Positions 14,611 through 22,932 of a stretch of 26,929 nt of DNA are shown piece after piece. The DNA is from Fimenecus sp045632525 (GTDB lineage Bacteria > Bacillota > Clostridia > Oscillospirales > Acutalibacteraceae). The stretch spans positions 1 through 26,929 of the forward strand of contig JAZQWV010000032.1 in the NCBI GenBank assembly GCA_045632525.1, read 5' to 3'. Under the pieces are notes generated by a model. The model ran no database searches, was not told the DNA's origin, and was given only the letters and a program-made list of their open reading frames with translations. Numbering within the stretch: position 1 is the stretch's first letter; each line of letters starts with the position of its first letter. The position numbers and the translations under genes are program-made.

Positions 14611-15675
14611 ATGGTCGGTTATATGACTGCAAGTACTGCGGCAGAAAAATGGAACATATCACATAGACGAGTTATAACTCTTTGTCAAGAAAACAGAATA
14701 CCAAATGTAACTATGCTTGGTAATATGTGGGTTATACCAAGTAATGCAATTAAACCCATTGATGGCAGAACGCTTCGCTACGAGAAAAAAGTACCCGCAA
14801 AACCGTTTATAAAGTGGGCAGGGGGTAAAGGGCAACTTCTTCCTACTATAAGAGATTTTTATCCTAATGAGTTAGGAAAGACAATAAAAAGATACTGTGA
14901 ACCAATGGTTGGTGCAGGGGCAGTATTGTTTGACATACTTAACAATTACGAAATGGAAGAAATTTATATTTGTGACACTAATATTCAGCTGATAAATCTT
15001 TATAGAGTTATTCAAAACAATGTTGATAAATTGATTAAATTATTATCACAATATGAAACAACTCATTTAGATAAAAGTGACGAAGAACGAAAAGAGTATT
15101 ACTATCAACAACGAGAAAAATACAACCTTGAAACTCAAAACTCAAATAATAGCAATGCTGTAGTGCGTGCGGGACTTTTTATATATCTTAACAAAACTTG
15201 TTTTAATGGATTATATAGAGTAAATAAAAAAGGTCTATATAATGTACCTATGGGTTCATATAAAAATCCTAAAATATGCGATGAAGATAATCTTAAAAGA
15301 GTTTCAGCTTTATTGCAAAAGGTAACTATTTTAGAGGGCGATTATTCAACGGTCAAAGATTTGATTGATGAAAATACGTTTACCTATTTCGACCCACCAT
15401 ACAGACCCTTGACAAGGACAGCAGACTTTACATCATATAATGCAGAAGATTTTAATGATATGGAACAAGTCAGATTAAGTAAATTTATTAAATCAATTGA
15501 CTTTGCAAAGGTAATGGCAAGCAATTCTGACCCGAAGAATACTGATGAAAATGACAACTTCTTTGATGATTTATATTCAGAATTAAATATAAACCGAGTT
15601 TTTGCCAATAGAGCAATAAACAGTAAAGGCAACAACAGGGGAAAAATAAGCGAACTTTTGATTTGTAACTATTGA
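14611..15675 (+). CDS. D12-class DNA adenine methyltransferase with N-terminal HTH domain
   Basis: 354-residue protein. Residues 3 to about 50 are an excisionase/MerR-like helix-turn-helix (TASTAAEKWNISHRRVITLC), fused to an alpha-class N6-adenine methylase. Motif I KWAGGKGQLLP (68-78) binds AdoMet, LNKTCFNGLYRVN (193-205) is typical of the Dam/DpnII group, and DPPY (261-264) is the catalytic motif. GATC is the likely target, by family inference. I choose ATG 14611 because GGAGGTG lies 5 bases upstream; an in-frame ATG at 14572 falls within the promoter. Codon choice (many AGA, ATA, TTA) differs from the flanking genes, hinting at transfer. No recognisable endonuclease partner follows. Confidence 0.88.
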   Translation: MVGYMTASTAAEKWNISHRRVITLCQENRIPNVTMLGNMWVIPSNAIKPIDGRTLRYEKKVPAKPFIKWAGGKGQLLPTIRDFYPNELGKTIKRYCEPMVGAGAVLFDILNNYEMEEIYICDTNIQLINLYRVIQNNVDKLIKLLSQYETTHLDKSDEERKEYYYQQREKYNLETQNSNNSNAVVRAGLFIYLNKTCFNGLYRVNKKGLYNVPMGSYKNPKICDEDNLKRVSALLQKVTILEGDYSTVKDLIDENTFTYFDPPYRPLTRTADFTSYNAEDFNDMEQVRLSKFIKSIDFAKVMASNSDPKNTDENDNFFDDLYSELNINRVFANRAINSKGNNRGKISELLICNY

Positions 15676-15721
15676 GGAGAATACAAATTTTATAAAATAG
15701 TAATATTGTAAAGGTGATGTT

Positions 15722-16258
15722 ATGGCTAATAAAATATTCAGGTATAATGTAAATTTAGTTCCGTTAAATATAGAAAATCGAGAACAAAATGCTTTTAGAG
15801 ATGAATTATACAATATACCATATTTGTTATATGAAGTAGAAAACTTAGCTAATGGGGAGATAATTGCCATAAATAAACCTGGAGGTAAACGAAATTTTGG
15901 TAGATTATCAAGAGATGACTTTATGGTATTTATATTTAACCCGTATGAGCAAAGTTTATGGTTAATAAGTCATAGTGAAATTAGCGATGATATAGCTGAA
16001 AAATATGATTTTGATAGAAATGCGACTATAGAACTTATAAAAGGTTTGTACCGTGTTTGCTGTGGAGAAGAGCCCGATGCTGTGATTGTCGATTTAAAAC
16101 TTAGGGATACCGTTGGAATTTCTGTAGAAACAATTTTAAAGGTTTATAAATGGATTTGGGGACAGGAAGATTGTAATTATCCAACTAAAGCAGGCAGATG
16201 GCTTTCAATGAATACATTGCTAGAGCGCTTCAATTTGTTTGACGAAGATTTAGAATAA
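15722..16258 (+). CDS. Hypothetical protein behind the HTH-methylase
   Basis: I do not recognise this 178-residue protein. It has no signal peptide and no membrane helix. It is mixed alpha/beta, with conspicuous pieces KPGGKRNFGRLSRDDFMVFIF, an aromatic-rich centre (NPYEQSLWLISH) and a C-terminal KAGRWLSMNTLLERF. AAAGGTGAT precedes the ATG. It starts 46 bases after the methylase stop on the same strand with no terminator between, and both genes share A/T-rich codon use, so it is probably cotranscribed and functionally tied to DNA modification. A nuclease role is possible but not supported by a clear motif. Confidence 0.75.
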   Translation: MANKIFRYNVNLVPLNIENREQNAFRDELYNIPYLLYEVENLANGEIIAINKPGGKRNFGRLSRDDFMVFIFNPYEQSLWLISHSEISDDIAEKYDFDRNATIELIKGLYRVCCGEEPDAVIVDLKLRDTVGISVETILKVYKWIWGQEDCNYPTKAGRWLSMNTLLERFNLFDEDLE

Positions 16259-16268
16259 TTAAACAAGA

Positions 16269-16300
16269 AACCCGACAGTTTTAAACTGTCGGGTTGTTAT
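16269..16300. terminator. Bidirectional terminator between convergent genes
   Basis: A 13-bp inverted repeat AACCCGACAGTTT/AAACTGTCGGGTT (16269-16295), flanked by GTTATTAT on the right and, on the minus strand, TTTCTTGTTT. It ends both the methylase unit and murC-ung. Confidence 0.82.
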
Positions 16301-16968
16301 TATCTTATCTGCCAATCAATTTCTTTCATTCCATTTTGTTTTAAGAACTCGTTGGCTTTTTTGAAATGATTATTGCCGAAAAAACCGTTATAAGCAGAAA
16401 GGGGACTGGGGTGTGCTGATTCTAACACAAGGTGATTTGGGTTAGTTATAATTTTTTTCTTCGCTCTTGCATTTGCACCCCAAAGCAAAAACACCATTGG
16501 TTCAGGTCTTTGGTTTAAGAGTGAAATAATGTTGTCTGTGAAAATTTCCCAACCCATTCCTTTGTGTGAATTAGGTTGACTTTCTCGAACAGTTAAAACG
16601 GTGTTGAGCATTAAAACACCTTGCTCTGCCCAATATGTAAGCTCACCGTGGTCGGGGATAGAGTAGCCATATTCTGCATAAATTTCTTTATACATATTCT
16701 GTAAAGATGGTGGCGATTTAACGCCTTTTTTCACAGAAAAGCAAAGCCCGTGAGCCTGATTTGGTTGGTGATATGGGTCTTGCCCAAGCATCACAACTTT
16801 AACATCTTTATAATCGGTGTATTTAAGTGCATTGAATATGTCGTTCATATTGGGATATATGGTTTGTGTCTTATATTCTTGCACTAAAAATTTTCTCAAA
16901 TTGAGATAATAAGGCTTTTGGAATTCATCTTTTAAAAGAATATCCCAAGAATTATTAAACTGTACCAT
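16300..16968 (-). CDS. ung: Uracil-DNA glycosylase
   Basis: Family 1 uracil-DNA glycosylase that removes uracil from DNA in base excision repair. 222 residues, standard length. The catalytic motif GQDPYH is at 62-67 (Asp64), the uracil-binding block LLWGANA and the DNA-intercalation loop HPSPLSA are intact. The ATG lies inside the end of murC, overlapping by 14 bases, so the two are read as one transcript with translational coupling. It is last before the shared terminator. Confidence 0.97.
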   Translation of the reverse strand: MVQFNNSWDILLKDEFQKPYYLNLRKFLVQEYKTQTIYPNMNDIFNALKYTDYKDVKVVMLGQDPYHQPNQAHGLCFSVKKGVKSPPSLQNMYKEIYAEYGYSIPDHGELTYWAEQGVLMLNTVLTVRESQPNSHKGMGWEIFTDNIISLLNQRPEPMVFLLWGANARAKKKIITNPNHLVLESAHPSPLSAYNGFFGNNHFKKANEFLKQNGMKEIDWQIR

Positions 16969-18340
16969 TTTTTAATCTCTCAATCATCATAAATGCAGAT
17001 TTATAAATGTCACCACAACCCATTGTGAGAACAAGGTCGCCAGCTTTTGCATTCTTCACAACATAGTCAGCAACTTCTTCTTGAGTGTTGAACCAAACGG
17101 AATTTGGAATTTTCTCTGCTAATTGTGATGTGTAAATGTCATAAGTATTCACTTCGCGTGAACCCATAATCTCTGTCATAACGCATCTGTCAGGGATTTT
17201 TAGCACATCGACAAACTCGTCAAAATGCATTGCAGTTCTAGAATATGTGAATGGTTGAAAAACTGCCCAAACTGTGTTGTATCCCATCTTCATTGCTGCT
17301 TCAAGTGTAACCTTAAGTTCTGCAGGGTGGTGAGCATAGTCATCAATAAAATCAATGCCGTTATATGTTCCCAAATCTTCAAAACGACGACCTGCACCCT
17401 TGAATTCTTGCAAACCCTTAATGCAATCTTCAAATTTTGCACCTGAATAAATAGCAGATGCAATAGCAGCAAGTGCATTAAGCACATTGTGAATACCTGG
17501 GATTGAAAGTTCAACACTACCAAGTTTTTCACCCTTGTACATTACATCAAATTTAGTAAATGCACCTTTGTATTCTTCAATGTTTGCTGCATAGTAGTCA
17601 TTCTTACTCTGGAAACCGAATGAAATCATTTCTTTGCCCTTAATGTCAGCGATGGCTTTAAGGGTGTTTTCGTCGTCACCATTATAAATAATTGCTTTTG
17701 TAGCAGAGTCTGCAAACTTTGTGAAACTAAGAATAAGGTTTTCCATTGTCTTAAAATATTCAAGATGGTCTTCGTCAATGTTGAGAATAACAGCAACATC
17801 AGGACTCATTTTAAGAAATGTATCCTGATACTCGCAAGATTCCATAACAATAGTTTCAGTCTGTCCCACACGACCATAAGAGTTTGTAAGTGGTAATTTT
17901 CCACCGATAACTGCTGATGGGTCAAGACCGGCTTCAATCATAGTTTGAACAGTTAACGATGTAACAGTAGTCTTGCCGTGAGTGCCACATATACCGATAC
18001 AATTTGTGAATTGACGAGAAACTTCACCTAATAATTCAGCACGCTGGAATGTTGGAATACCACTTTCAAGAGCTGCTTTGAGTTCGGGGTTTTCTTTTGA
18101 AATAGCAGCAGAATAAACCACCATTTCTGCACCCTCAATATTTTCGGCGCGCTGTCCCATCATAACTTTAATTCCCATTTTGCGGATACGGTCAACAATT
18201 GAACTCTCGTTATTGTCAGAGCCTTGCAAAGTGTAACCCTTGCTATGAAGAATTTCGGCAAGTGGACACATACCGCTACCACCGATACCGATAAAATGTA
18301 TTGTTTTTACAGTTTTTAAAACCTTTGAAATATCGTTCAT
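16955..18340 (-). CDS. murC: UDP-N-acetylmuramate--L-alanine ligase
   Basis: Cytoplasmic ATP-dependent ligase adding L-Ala to UDP-MurNAc, the first amino acid of the peptidoglycan stem peptide. The N-terminal GIGGSGMCPLAEIL binds the UDP moiety, CGTHGKTT (about 118-125) is the ATP P-loop, NIDEDHLEYF and the YAHHP motif are the Mur signatures, and a C-terminal GAGDL-like segment (NAKAGDLVLTMGCGDIY) closes the protein. I use ATG 18340 (461 residues) with GGCGGTGAT just upstream; an in-frame GTG at 18349 lies within that ribosome binding site. It is divergent from dpaA. Confidence 0.96.
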   Translation of the reverse strand: MNDISKVLKTVKTIHFIGIGGSGMCPLAEILHSKGYTLQGSDNNESSIVDRIRKMGIKVMMGQRAENIEGAEMVVYSAAISKENPELKAALESGIPTFQRAELLGEVSRQFTNCIGICGTHGKTTVTSLTVQTMIEAGLDPSAVIGGKLPLTNSYGRVGQTETIVMESCEYQDTFLKMSPDVAVILNIDEDHLEYFKTMENLILSFTKFADSATKAIIYNGDDENTLKAIADIKGKEMISFGFQSKNDYYAANIEEYKGAFTKFDVMYKGEKLGSVELSIPGIHNVLNALAAIASAIYSGAKFEDCIKGLQEFKGAGRRFEDLGTYNGIDFIDDYAHHPAELKVTLEAAMKMGYNTVWAVFQPFTYSRTAMHFDEFVDVLKIPDRCVMTEIMGSREVNTYDIYTSQLAEKIPNSVWFNTQEEVADYVVKNAKAGDLVLTMGCGDIYKSAFMMIERLKNGTV

Positions 18341-18395
18341 TTTTATCACCGCCCATTATTATATTACAACTTTATAAAAATTTAAACACCTAATC

Positions 18396-18422
18396 ACCAA
18401 AAAATTCAAAAATCATAAAATA
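18396..18422 (+). promoter_or_regulatory. Sigma-K-like promoter of dpaAB
   Basis: CATAAAATA (18414-18422) fits the sigma-K -10 consensus CATANNNTA exactly, and an AC (18396-18397) lies 16 bases upstream as the short -35. The start point would be near 18430. In Bacillus the equivalent spoVF operon is made in the mother cell under sigma-K. Confidence 0.65.
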
Positions 18423-18447
18423 GTAATAGGCAAGGGGGTAGTTTTAA

Positions 18448-19293
18448 ATGAGAAATATCGTAATAGTTGGTGGAGATAAAAGACAAAAATACCTTAAAGA
18501 ATATTTGGTAAGCCGTGGGTTTGATGTTGCGTCCTATGGACTTTTTGACTGGGATGATGATACAGACAAACTCAAAAGCGTGCTTGATGAAAAATCTTTG
18601 GTGGTGCTTCCACTTCCTGCAACACGAAACGACCAGACGATTATAATGCCGTTTTCAAAGCGAGAAATGTCAATTGACCGTTTGATTTCATTTTTAGGTC
18701 GAGAAAATCTCGTTTTCGGTGGAATAATCAAAGGTGAGTTGCTATCGCGACTTCGTGAAACAGAAATCCCCTTTGTTGATTATTATGACAACTCTTTTAT
18801 AGAAAAGAACGCAGTTTTAACAGCTTTTGGCACACTTAAAATCTTGCTTGAACACATTGATTTTGCCTTACCTTTGGGCAAATATGCAATAACGGGATAT
18901 GGCAGGGTTGCAAAAGAAACAGTTACACTTTTAAAGTCGCTTTCTTGCGATATAACCGTGTTTGCTCGAAACCCATCACAGCGAGAAGATGCGATAATCA
19001 AGGGATGCAAAGCATTTGACCTTGCTGACATTTCAACTTGTGCTAATAATTTTGATGTGATAATCAACACAGTGCCACAGAATATAATTTTTGAAGATAC
19101 TCTTGAAAACATAAATAAAAACACAAAAATAATCGAGCTTGCTTCTGCACCCTATGGCTTAGATTTTGATTTAGCACGAAAATATGGTGTTGATGTAATC
19201 AAAGCCTTTGGCTTGCCGGGTAAATATACACCCAAAACAGCAGGGGAGATTATAGGCAAAAAAATTGAAGAATATTTGCAAAAGGAGGAGTAA
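18448..19293 (+). CDS. dpaA: Dipicolinate synthase subunit A
   Basis: Subunit A (SpoVFA) of the mother-cell enzyme that oxidises dihydrodipicolinate to dipicolinic acid, the spore-core solute needed for heat resistance. 281 residues, close to the Bacillus protein. The N-terminal IVGGDKRQKYL is characteristic, and the second Rossmann domain has GYGRVA at 150-155 for the nicotinamide cofactor. The terminal ELASAPYGLDFDLA and ALGLPGK-like (AFGLPGKYTPKTAGEII) segments are family hallmarks. GGGGG is 9 bases before the ATG. The next gene, dpaB, starts 3 bases on. It marks the organism as an endospore former. Confidence 0.95.
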   Translation: MRNIVIVGGDKRQKYLKEYLVSRGFDVASYGLFDWDDDTDKLKSVLDEKSLVVLPLPATRNDQTIIMPFSKREMSIDRLISFLGRENLVFGGIIKGELLSRLRETEIPFVDYYDNSFIEKNAVLTAFGTLKILLEHIDFALPLGKYAITGYGRVAKETVTLLKSLSCDITVFARNPSQREDAIIKGCKAFDLADISTCANNFDVIINTVPQNIIFEDTLENINKNTKIIELASAPYGLDFDLARKYGVDVIKAFGLPGKYTPKTAGEIIGKKIEEYLQKEE

Positions 19294-19296
19294 AAA

Positions 19297-19872
19297 ATGA
19301 GCAAAGAAACTGTGGGGTTTGCCTTGTGTGGTTCCTTTTGCACATTTAAAAAAGTAATCCCACAAATAAAAAAGTTGGTTGACGAAGGCTACAAAGTGAT
19401 TCCAATTATGTCACCCACTGCTTATTCGACAGATACTCGTTTTGGTAAAGCTTGTAACTTTAATAAGGAAATCGAAGAAATATGTAACGAGAAAATCATA
19501 TATACAATAAGTGGCGCAGAGCCAATCGGACCCAAAGAATTATTAGATGCTTTAATCATTGCGCCTTGCACGGGTAACACCCTTGGCAAACTGGCAAATG
19601 GAATAAGTGACACTTCTGTAACACTTGCTACAAAAGCACATCTTCGCAATCAGCGCCCTGTGATAATTGCAGTATCAACAAACGACGCTCTTGGCACATC
19701 GGCTCGAAATATCGGAACTTTAATGAATAGTAAACATATTTACTTTGTGCCGATGCGACAAGACGACCATATAAACAAACCTAATTCAATCGTAGCAGAT
19801 TTTAATTATATTCCTGACACGGTGCGAGAAGTGCTCGAAACTAAAACTCAACCACAACCAATACTTTTATAA
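19297..19872 (+). CDS. dpaB: Dipicolinate synthase subunit B (flavoprotein)
   Basis: Subunit B (SpoVFB) of dipicolinate synthase, a flavoprotein-family partner of DpaA. 191 residues. The N-terminal GFALCGSFCTF and the flavoprotein signature APCTGNTLGKLANGISD are clear. AAAGGAGGAG at the end of dpaA is its ribosome binding site; the genes are 3 bases apart and form a two-gene unit ended by a terminator. Unlike in Bacillus, the lysine-pathway genes asd, dapG and dapA do not follow. Confidence 0.95.
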   Translation: MSKETVGFALCGSFCTFKKVIPQIKKLVDEGYKVIPIMSPTAYSTDTRFGKACNFNKEIEEICNEKIIYTISGAEPIGPKELLDALIIAPCTGNTLGKLANGISDTSVTLATKAHLRNQRPVIIAVSTNDALGTSARNIGTLMNSKHIYFVPMRQDDHINKPNSIVADFNYIPDTVREVLETKTQPQPILL

Positions 19873-19878
19873 AAGAAA

Positions 19879-19910
19879 AACGGTGAGATTTCTCTCACCG
19901 TTGATTTTTA
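19879..19910. terminator. Bidirectional terminator between dpaB and the aminopeptidase gene
   Basis: A 10-bp stem AACGGTGAGA/TCTCACCGTT (19879-19902) with loop TTTC. T-rich runs flank it on both strands (TGATTTTTAA on plus, TTTTTCTTTT on minus). Confidence 0.88.
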
Positions 19911-19911
19911 A

Positions 19912-21303
19912 TTATTTTTGTTCAAAGAATACTTTGAATGCTCTGTATGCCATATAAACATCAAGTTTTGAAACAACTTCAAGTGGTGCGTGCATTGAAA
20001 GTACAGGCACACCAAGGTCGATTGTGTCAATGTCAAGGTTAGCAACATACATTGCAACTGTGCCACCGCCACCTGCGTCAACTTTACCAAGTTCACCAAT
20101 CTGCCATACAACATCATTAGCATTGAGCATTCTGCGGATTTTACCCATATATTCAGCGGATGCGTCACTTGTGCCACTCTTGCCACGAGAACCTGTGTAT
20201 TTTGTAATAACAACGCCATTGTTAACAAATGAGCAGTTCTTTCTTTCACTAACTTCTGGGAAAGTTGGGTCAAATGCCGCATTAACATCAGCAGAAAGAC
20301 ATTCTGACTTTGAAAGCACTCTCCAAGGCTCAACACCATCCATACGAGCAAGGTCGGAAATAAAATATTTCATATATGATGAGTTAAGACCTGTGTTACC
20401 GTCTGAGCCGATTTCTTCCTTGTCAGTAAGAACTGTAAGGCAAGTGTATTCAGGATTTTCAATATTGAAAATTGCTTGAGCAGCAGGGTATGCACAAACT
20501 TTGTCGTCGTGGCCATAAGCACCGATTAAGCTTCTGTCAAAGCCGATGTCGCGAGCCTTGAATGCAGGAACAAGTTCAAGTTCTGCACTTAAGAAATCAC
20601 CCTCTGTAATGCCGTATTTCTCGTTGAGAATTTTGATGATATTGAGTTTAACCTTGTCGCTACCTTCATCCTTTGAGAACGGACGACTACCGATAAGGAT
20701 ATTGAGCTGTTCACCCTGAATGCCTTCGCTCATTGTCTGTTTCATCTGGTTTTGAGCAAGGTGTGGAAGAAGGTCAGTTACACAGAATTGTGGGTCGTTT
20801 TCGTCTTCACCAATATTTACTTTAACTGTTTCGCCGTCTGCCTTAACAACAACACCGTGAAGGGCTAATGGGATTGCAGTCCATTGATATTTCTTGATTC
20901 CACCGTAGTAGTGAGTCTTGAAATATGCAAGTGAAGAATCTTCATAAAGTGGATTTGGTTTAAGGTCAAGACGAGGTGAGTCAATATGTGCTGCAGAGAT
21001 TTTAACACCCTCTGCAATGCTCTTTTTACCAAAAACGCAAAGAATGATTGCTTTATTTCTGTTGTTGAAATAAACCTTATCACCTGCGTTATATTTCTTT
21101 GTGTTATCAAACTCTGTGTAGCCTTTGCTTTCTGCTTCTTTTACAAAAAACTCAACTGATTCACGCTCAATTTTTGCAAAGTCAAGATAACTTTTATAAC
21201 CCTCACAGAAATCATCAGCAGCCTTTACTGTTGCAGCGTCAACAATTTCCATAGCGTGCTTTGGTTCATAAAAAAGTTCTTTTTTCATTTCATTAATATC
21301 CAT
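19912..21303 (-). CDS. M18-family aminopeptidase
   Basis: Zinc aminopeptidase of peptidase family M18 (aspartyl aminopeptidase/LAP4-like), cytoplasmic. I use ATG 21303 (463 residues), preceded by GAAAGGAG at 8 bases; an in-frame ATG at 21333 would overlap the end of coaE. Metal-site blocks are visible: the His of AAHIDSPRLDLKP, the Asp of YGHDDKVCAYPA, Glu-Glu of TDKEEIGSDGNTG, and the last His in LSMHAPLEVVSKLD. It removes acidic or neutral N-terminal residues from peptides. It is the last gene of a six-gene minus-strand operon. Confidence 0.93.
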   Translation of the reverse strand: MDINEMKKELFYEPKHAMEIVDAATVKAADDFCEGYKSYLDFAKIERESVEFFVKEAESKGYTEFDNTKKYNAGDKVYFNNRNKAIILCVFGKKSIAEGVKISAAHIDSPRLDLKPNPLYEDSSLAYFKTHYYGGIKKYQWTAIPLALHGVVVKADGETVKVNIGEDENDPQFCVTDLLPHLAQNQMKQTMSEGIQGEQLNILIGSRPFSKDEGSDKVKLNIIKILNEKYGITEGDFLSAELELVPAFKARDIGFDRSLIGAYGHDDKVCAYPAAQAIFNIENPEYTCLTVLTDKEEIGSDGNTGLNSSYMKYFISDLARMDGVEPWRVLSKSECLSADVNAAFDPTFPEVSERKNCSFVNNGVVITKYTGSRGKSGTSDASAEYMGKIRRMLNANDVVWQIGELGKVDAGGGGTVAMYVANLDIDTIDLGVPVLSMHAPLEVVSKLDVYMAYRAFKVFFEQK

Positions 21304-21322
21304 ATTTATTTTCTCCTTTCGG

Positions 21323-21913
21323 TTATATTCCAAGTTGTAATGTTATTGGTTTTATTTCTACATTTATATCATAAGGTGGATAATTCCACAATACAAAATC
21401 TGCACGACTTGTGAAAAAACTTTCGTCTTTTTGTGCGTTTATGCGTTCAAGTGCTTTTTCTTCTGTGATGTTGTCACGACTCATAATTCGTTCAAGTCGA
21501 ATTTCCTTTGGCGCAACAACCGCAACAGTAAAGTCACAGAGCTTATCTTCACCACTTTCAAAAAGTGCAATAGCATCAATAATTACACCACGATAACCAA
21601 CTTCACTTATATCTTTTATAATTGATTGGATTTCTTCGGTAACGGCAGGGTGAGTGATTTCATTTAAAGCATTTGTGCTGTTTTCGTCTGCAAAAGCACG
21701 AGTTGCCAATAATGGTCTGTTTGTTGTGCCGTCGGGGTTGATTACATCATCACCAAAACGCATCTTTAATTTATTTTTGACATTTTCATTGTTGTTTATA
21801 ACTTTACGGGCAACTTTGTCAGCATCAATGTGATAGCAACCATAAGCCATCAATTTTTGTGCAACGGTGCTTTTGCCTGCACCTGTAAGCCCCGTAAGAC
21901 CAATAATTTTCAT
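21323..21913 (-). CDS. coaE: Dephospho-CoA kinase
   Basis: Phosphorylates dephospho-CoA at the ribose 3' position, the last step of coenzyme A synthesis. 196 residues. The P-loop GLTGAGKST is at 8-16, followed by the acceptor-binding HIDADKVAR and the lid region RLERIMSRDN. The ATG overlaps the sua5 stop by one base (TAATG), indicating coupled translation, and the M18 gene follows 19 bases after its stop. Confidence 0.95.
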   Translation of the reverse strand: MKIIGLTGLTGAGKSTVAQKLMAYGCYHIDADKVARKVINNNENVKNKLKMRFGDDVINPDGTTNRPLLATRAFADENSTNALNEITHPAVTEEIQSIIKDISEVGYRGVIIDAIALFESGEDKLCDFTVAVVAPKEIRLERIMSRDNITEEKALERINAQKDESFFTSRADFVLWNYPPYDINVEIKPITLQLGI

Positions 21914-22932
21914 TATATCACCTTGATTTTAAATCCACTTGCACGGATTAAACGATTATAAACGGCTAAACCCATACCCTTTGTGTCAGGGCAACGGGCA
22001 TAAACTTTCTTTGCACCCATTTCGTCTAATTCGCGAAGTGCATCAAAAAGTCTTGCGCTCTGAGAAAAACCATCGTTTTCATTGCCATATTCAACTGATG
22101 AGCAAGATAAGTTTTCGCTTTCACCATCAAAACATAATGCAGTAATGTTTTCTTCACTTTCACAAAGAGTTTTAAAGGTGTCAAAATCACTTTTTATAAT
22201 TGTTATGTCAGCGCTTGGCGCATAATGTTTGTATTTCATACCAGGAGAAGCTGCAACTGCACCATCTTCCAACTTGTTTAAAACAGCATCGTCAACTACA
22301 ATTTCGCCGATTAACGCGGTCATTTCTTCAAGTGTGACACCACCGGGACGAAGAAGTCTTGGCGGGTCTTCTGCAAATGAAATAACAGTTGATTCAACAC
22401 CGATTTCACAGTTGCCACCGTCAATAATAAGCGGAATACGACCGTTCATATCATCAAAAACATATTTGGCATTTGTAGGACTAGGACTACCCGAAAGATT
22501 TGCCGATGGTGCCGCAAGTGGTAAACCACAAGCTTCAATAATTGCCCTTGCGTAGTCGCTTTTTGGCATACGGATTGCAACTGTGTCGAGATTTCCTGAA
22601 ACCACATTTGAAACTCTGTCACTCTTTTTCATAATCATTGTGAGTGGCGCAGGCCAGAAGTTTTTAGCCATAATTTTAACTTTTTCAGGAATTACAGCTA
22701 CAAGTGGCTCTAAATCTTCAAACTTTGAAATATGCACAATGAGTGGGTTGTCGCTTGGACGACCCTTTGCAACAAAGATTTTTCTAACTGCATCTTCGTC
22801 GAGTGCATTTGCAGCAAGTCCATAAACAGTTTCGGTAGGAATACCAACAACTTCGCCGTTTTTAAGAAGTTGTGCAGATTCTTCTAATGCTCTGTCATAT
22901 TCAGTTGTAATATTAATTACTTCTGTTTTCAT
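21913..22932 (-). CDS. Threonylcarbamoyl-AMP synthase (Sua5)
   Basis: Makes threonylcarbamoyl-AMP from Thr, bicarbonate and ATP for t6A at tRNA position 37. 339 residues, the two-domain Sua5 form: a YrdC domain (residues 1 to about 200) with GIPTETVYGLAAN, KGRPSDNPLIVH and APSANLSGSPSPT, a linker with SPGMKYKHYAP, and the C-terminal Sua5 domain. I use the ATG at 22932 because the longer frame upstream lies wholly inside the preceding gene; the overlap is then 20 bases, with AAAGGA upstream. Its neighbours prfA and coaE are usual partners. Confidence 0.93.
   Translation of the reverse strand: MKTEVINITTEYDRALEESAQLLKNGEVVGIPTETVYGLAANALDEDAVRKIFVAKGRPSDNPLIVHISKFEDLEPLVAVIPEKVKIMAKNFWPAPLTMIMKKSDRVSNVVSGNLDTVAIRMPKSDYARAIIEACGLPLAAPSANLSGSPSPTNAKYVFDDMNGRIPLIIDGGNCEIGVESTVISFAEDPPRLLRPGGVTLEEMTALIGEIVVDDAVLNKLEDGAVAASPGMKYKHYAPSADITIIKSDFDTFKTLCESEENITALCFDGESENLSCSSVEYGNENDGFSQSARLFDALRELDEMGAKKVYARCPDTKGMGLAVYNRLIRASGFKIKVI

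Noticed and set aside
16072..16101. PD-(D/E)xK nuclease motif in the unknown 178-residue protein
   Set aside because: PD and DxK are only four residues apart, too short for the usual fold, with no supporting strand pattern.
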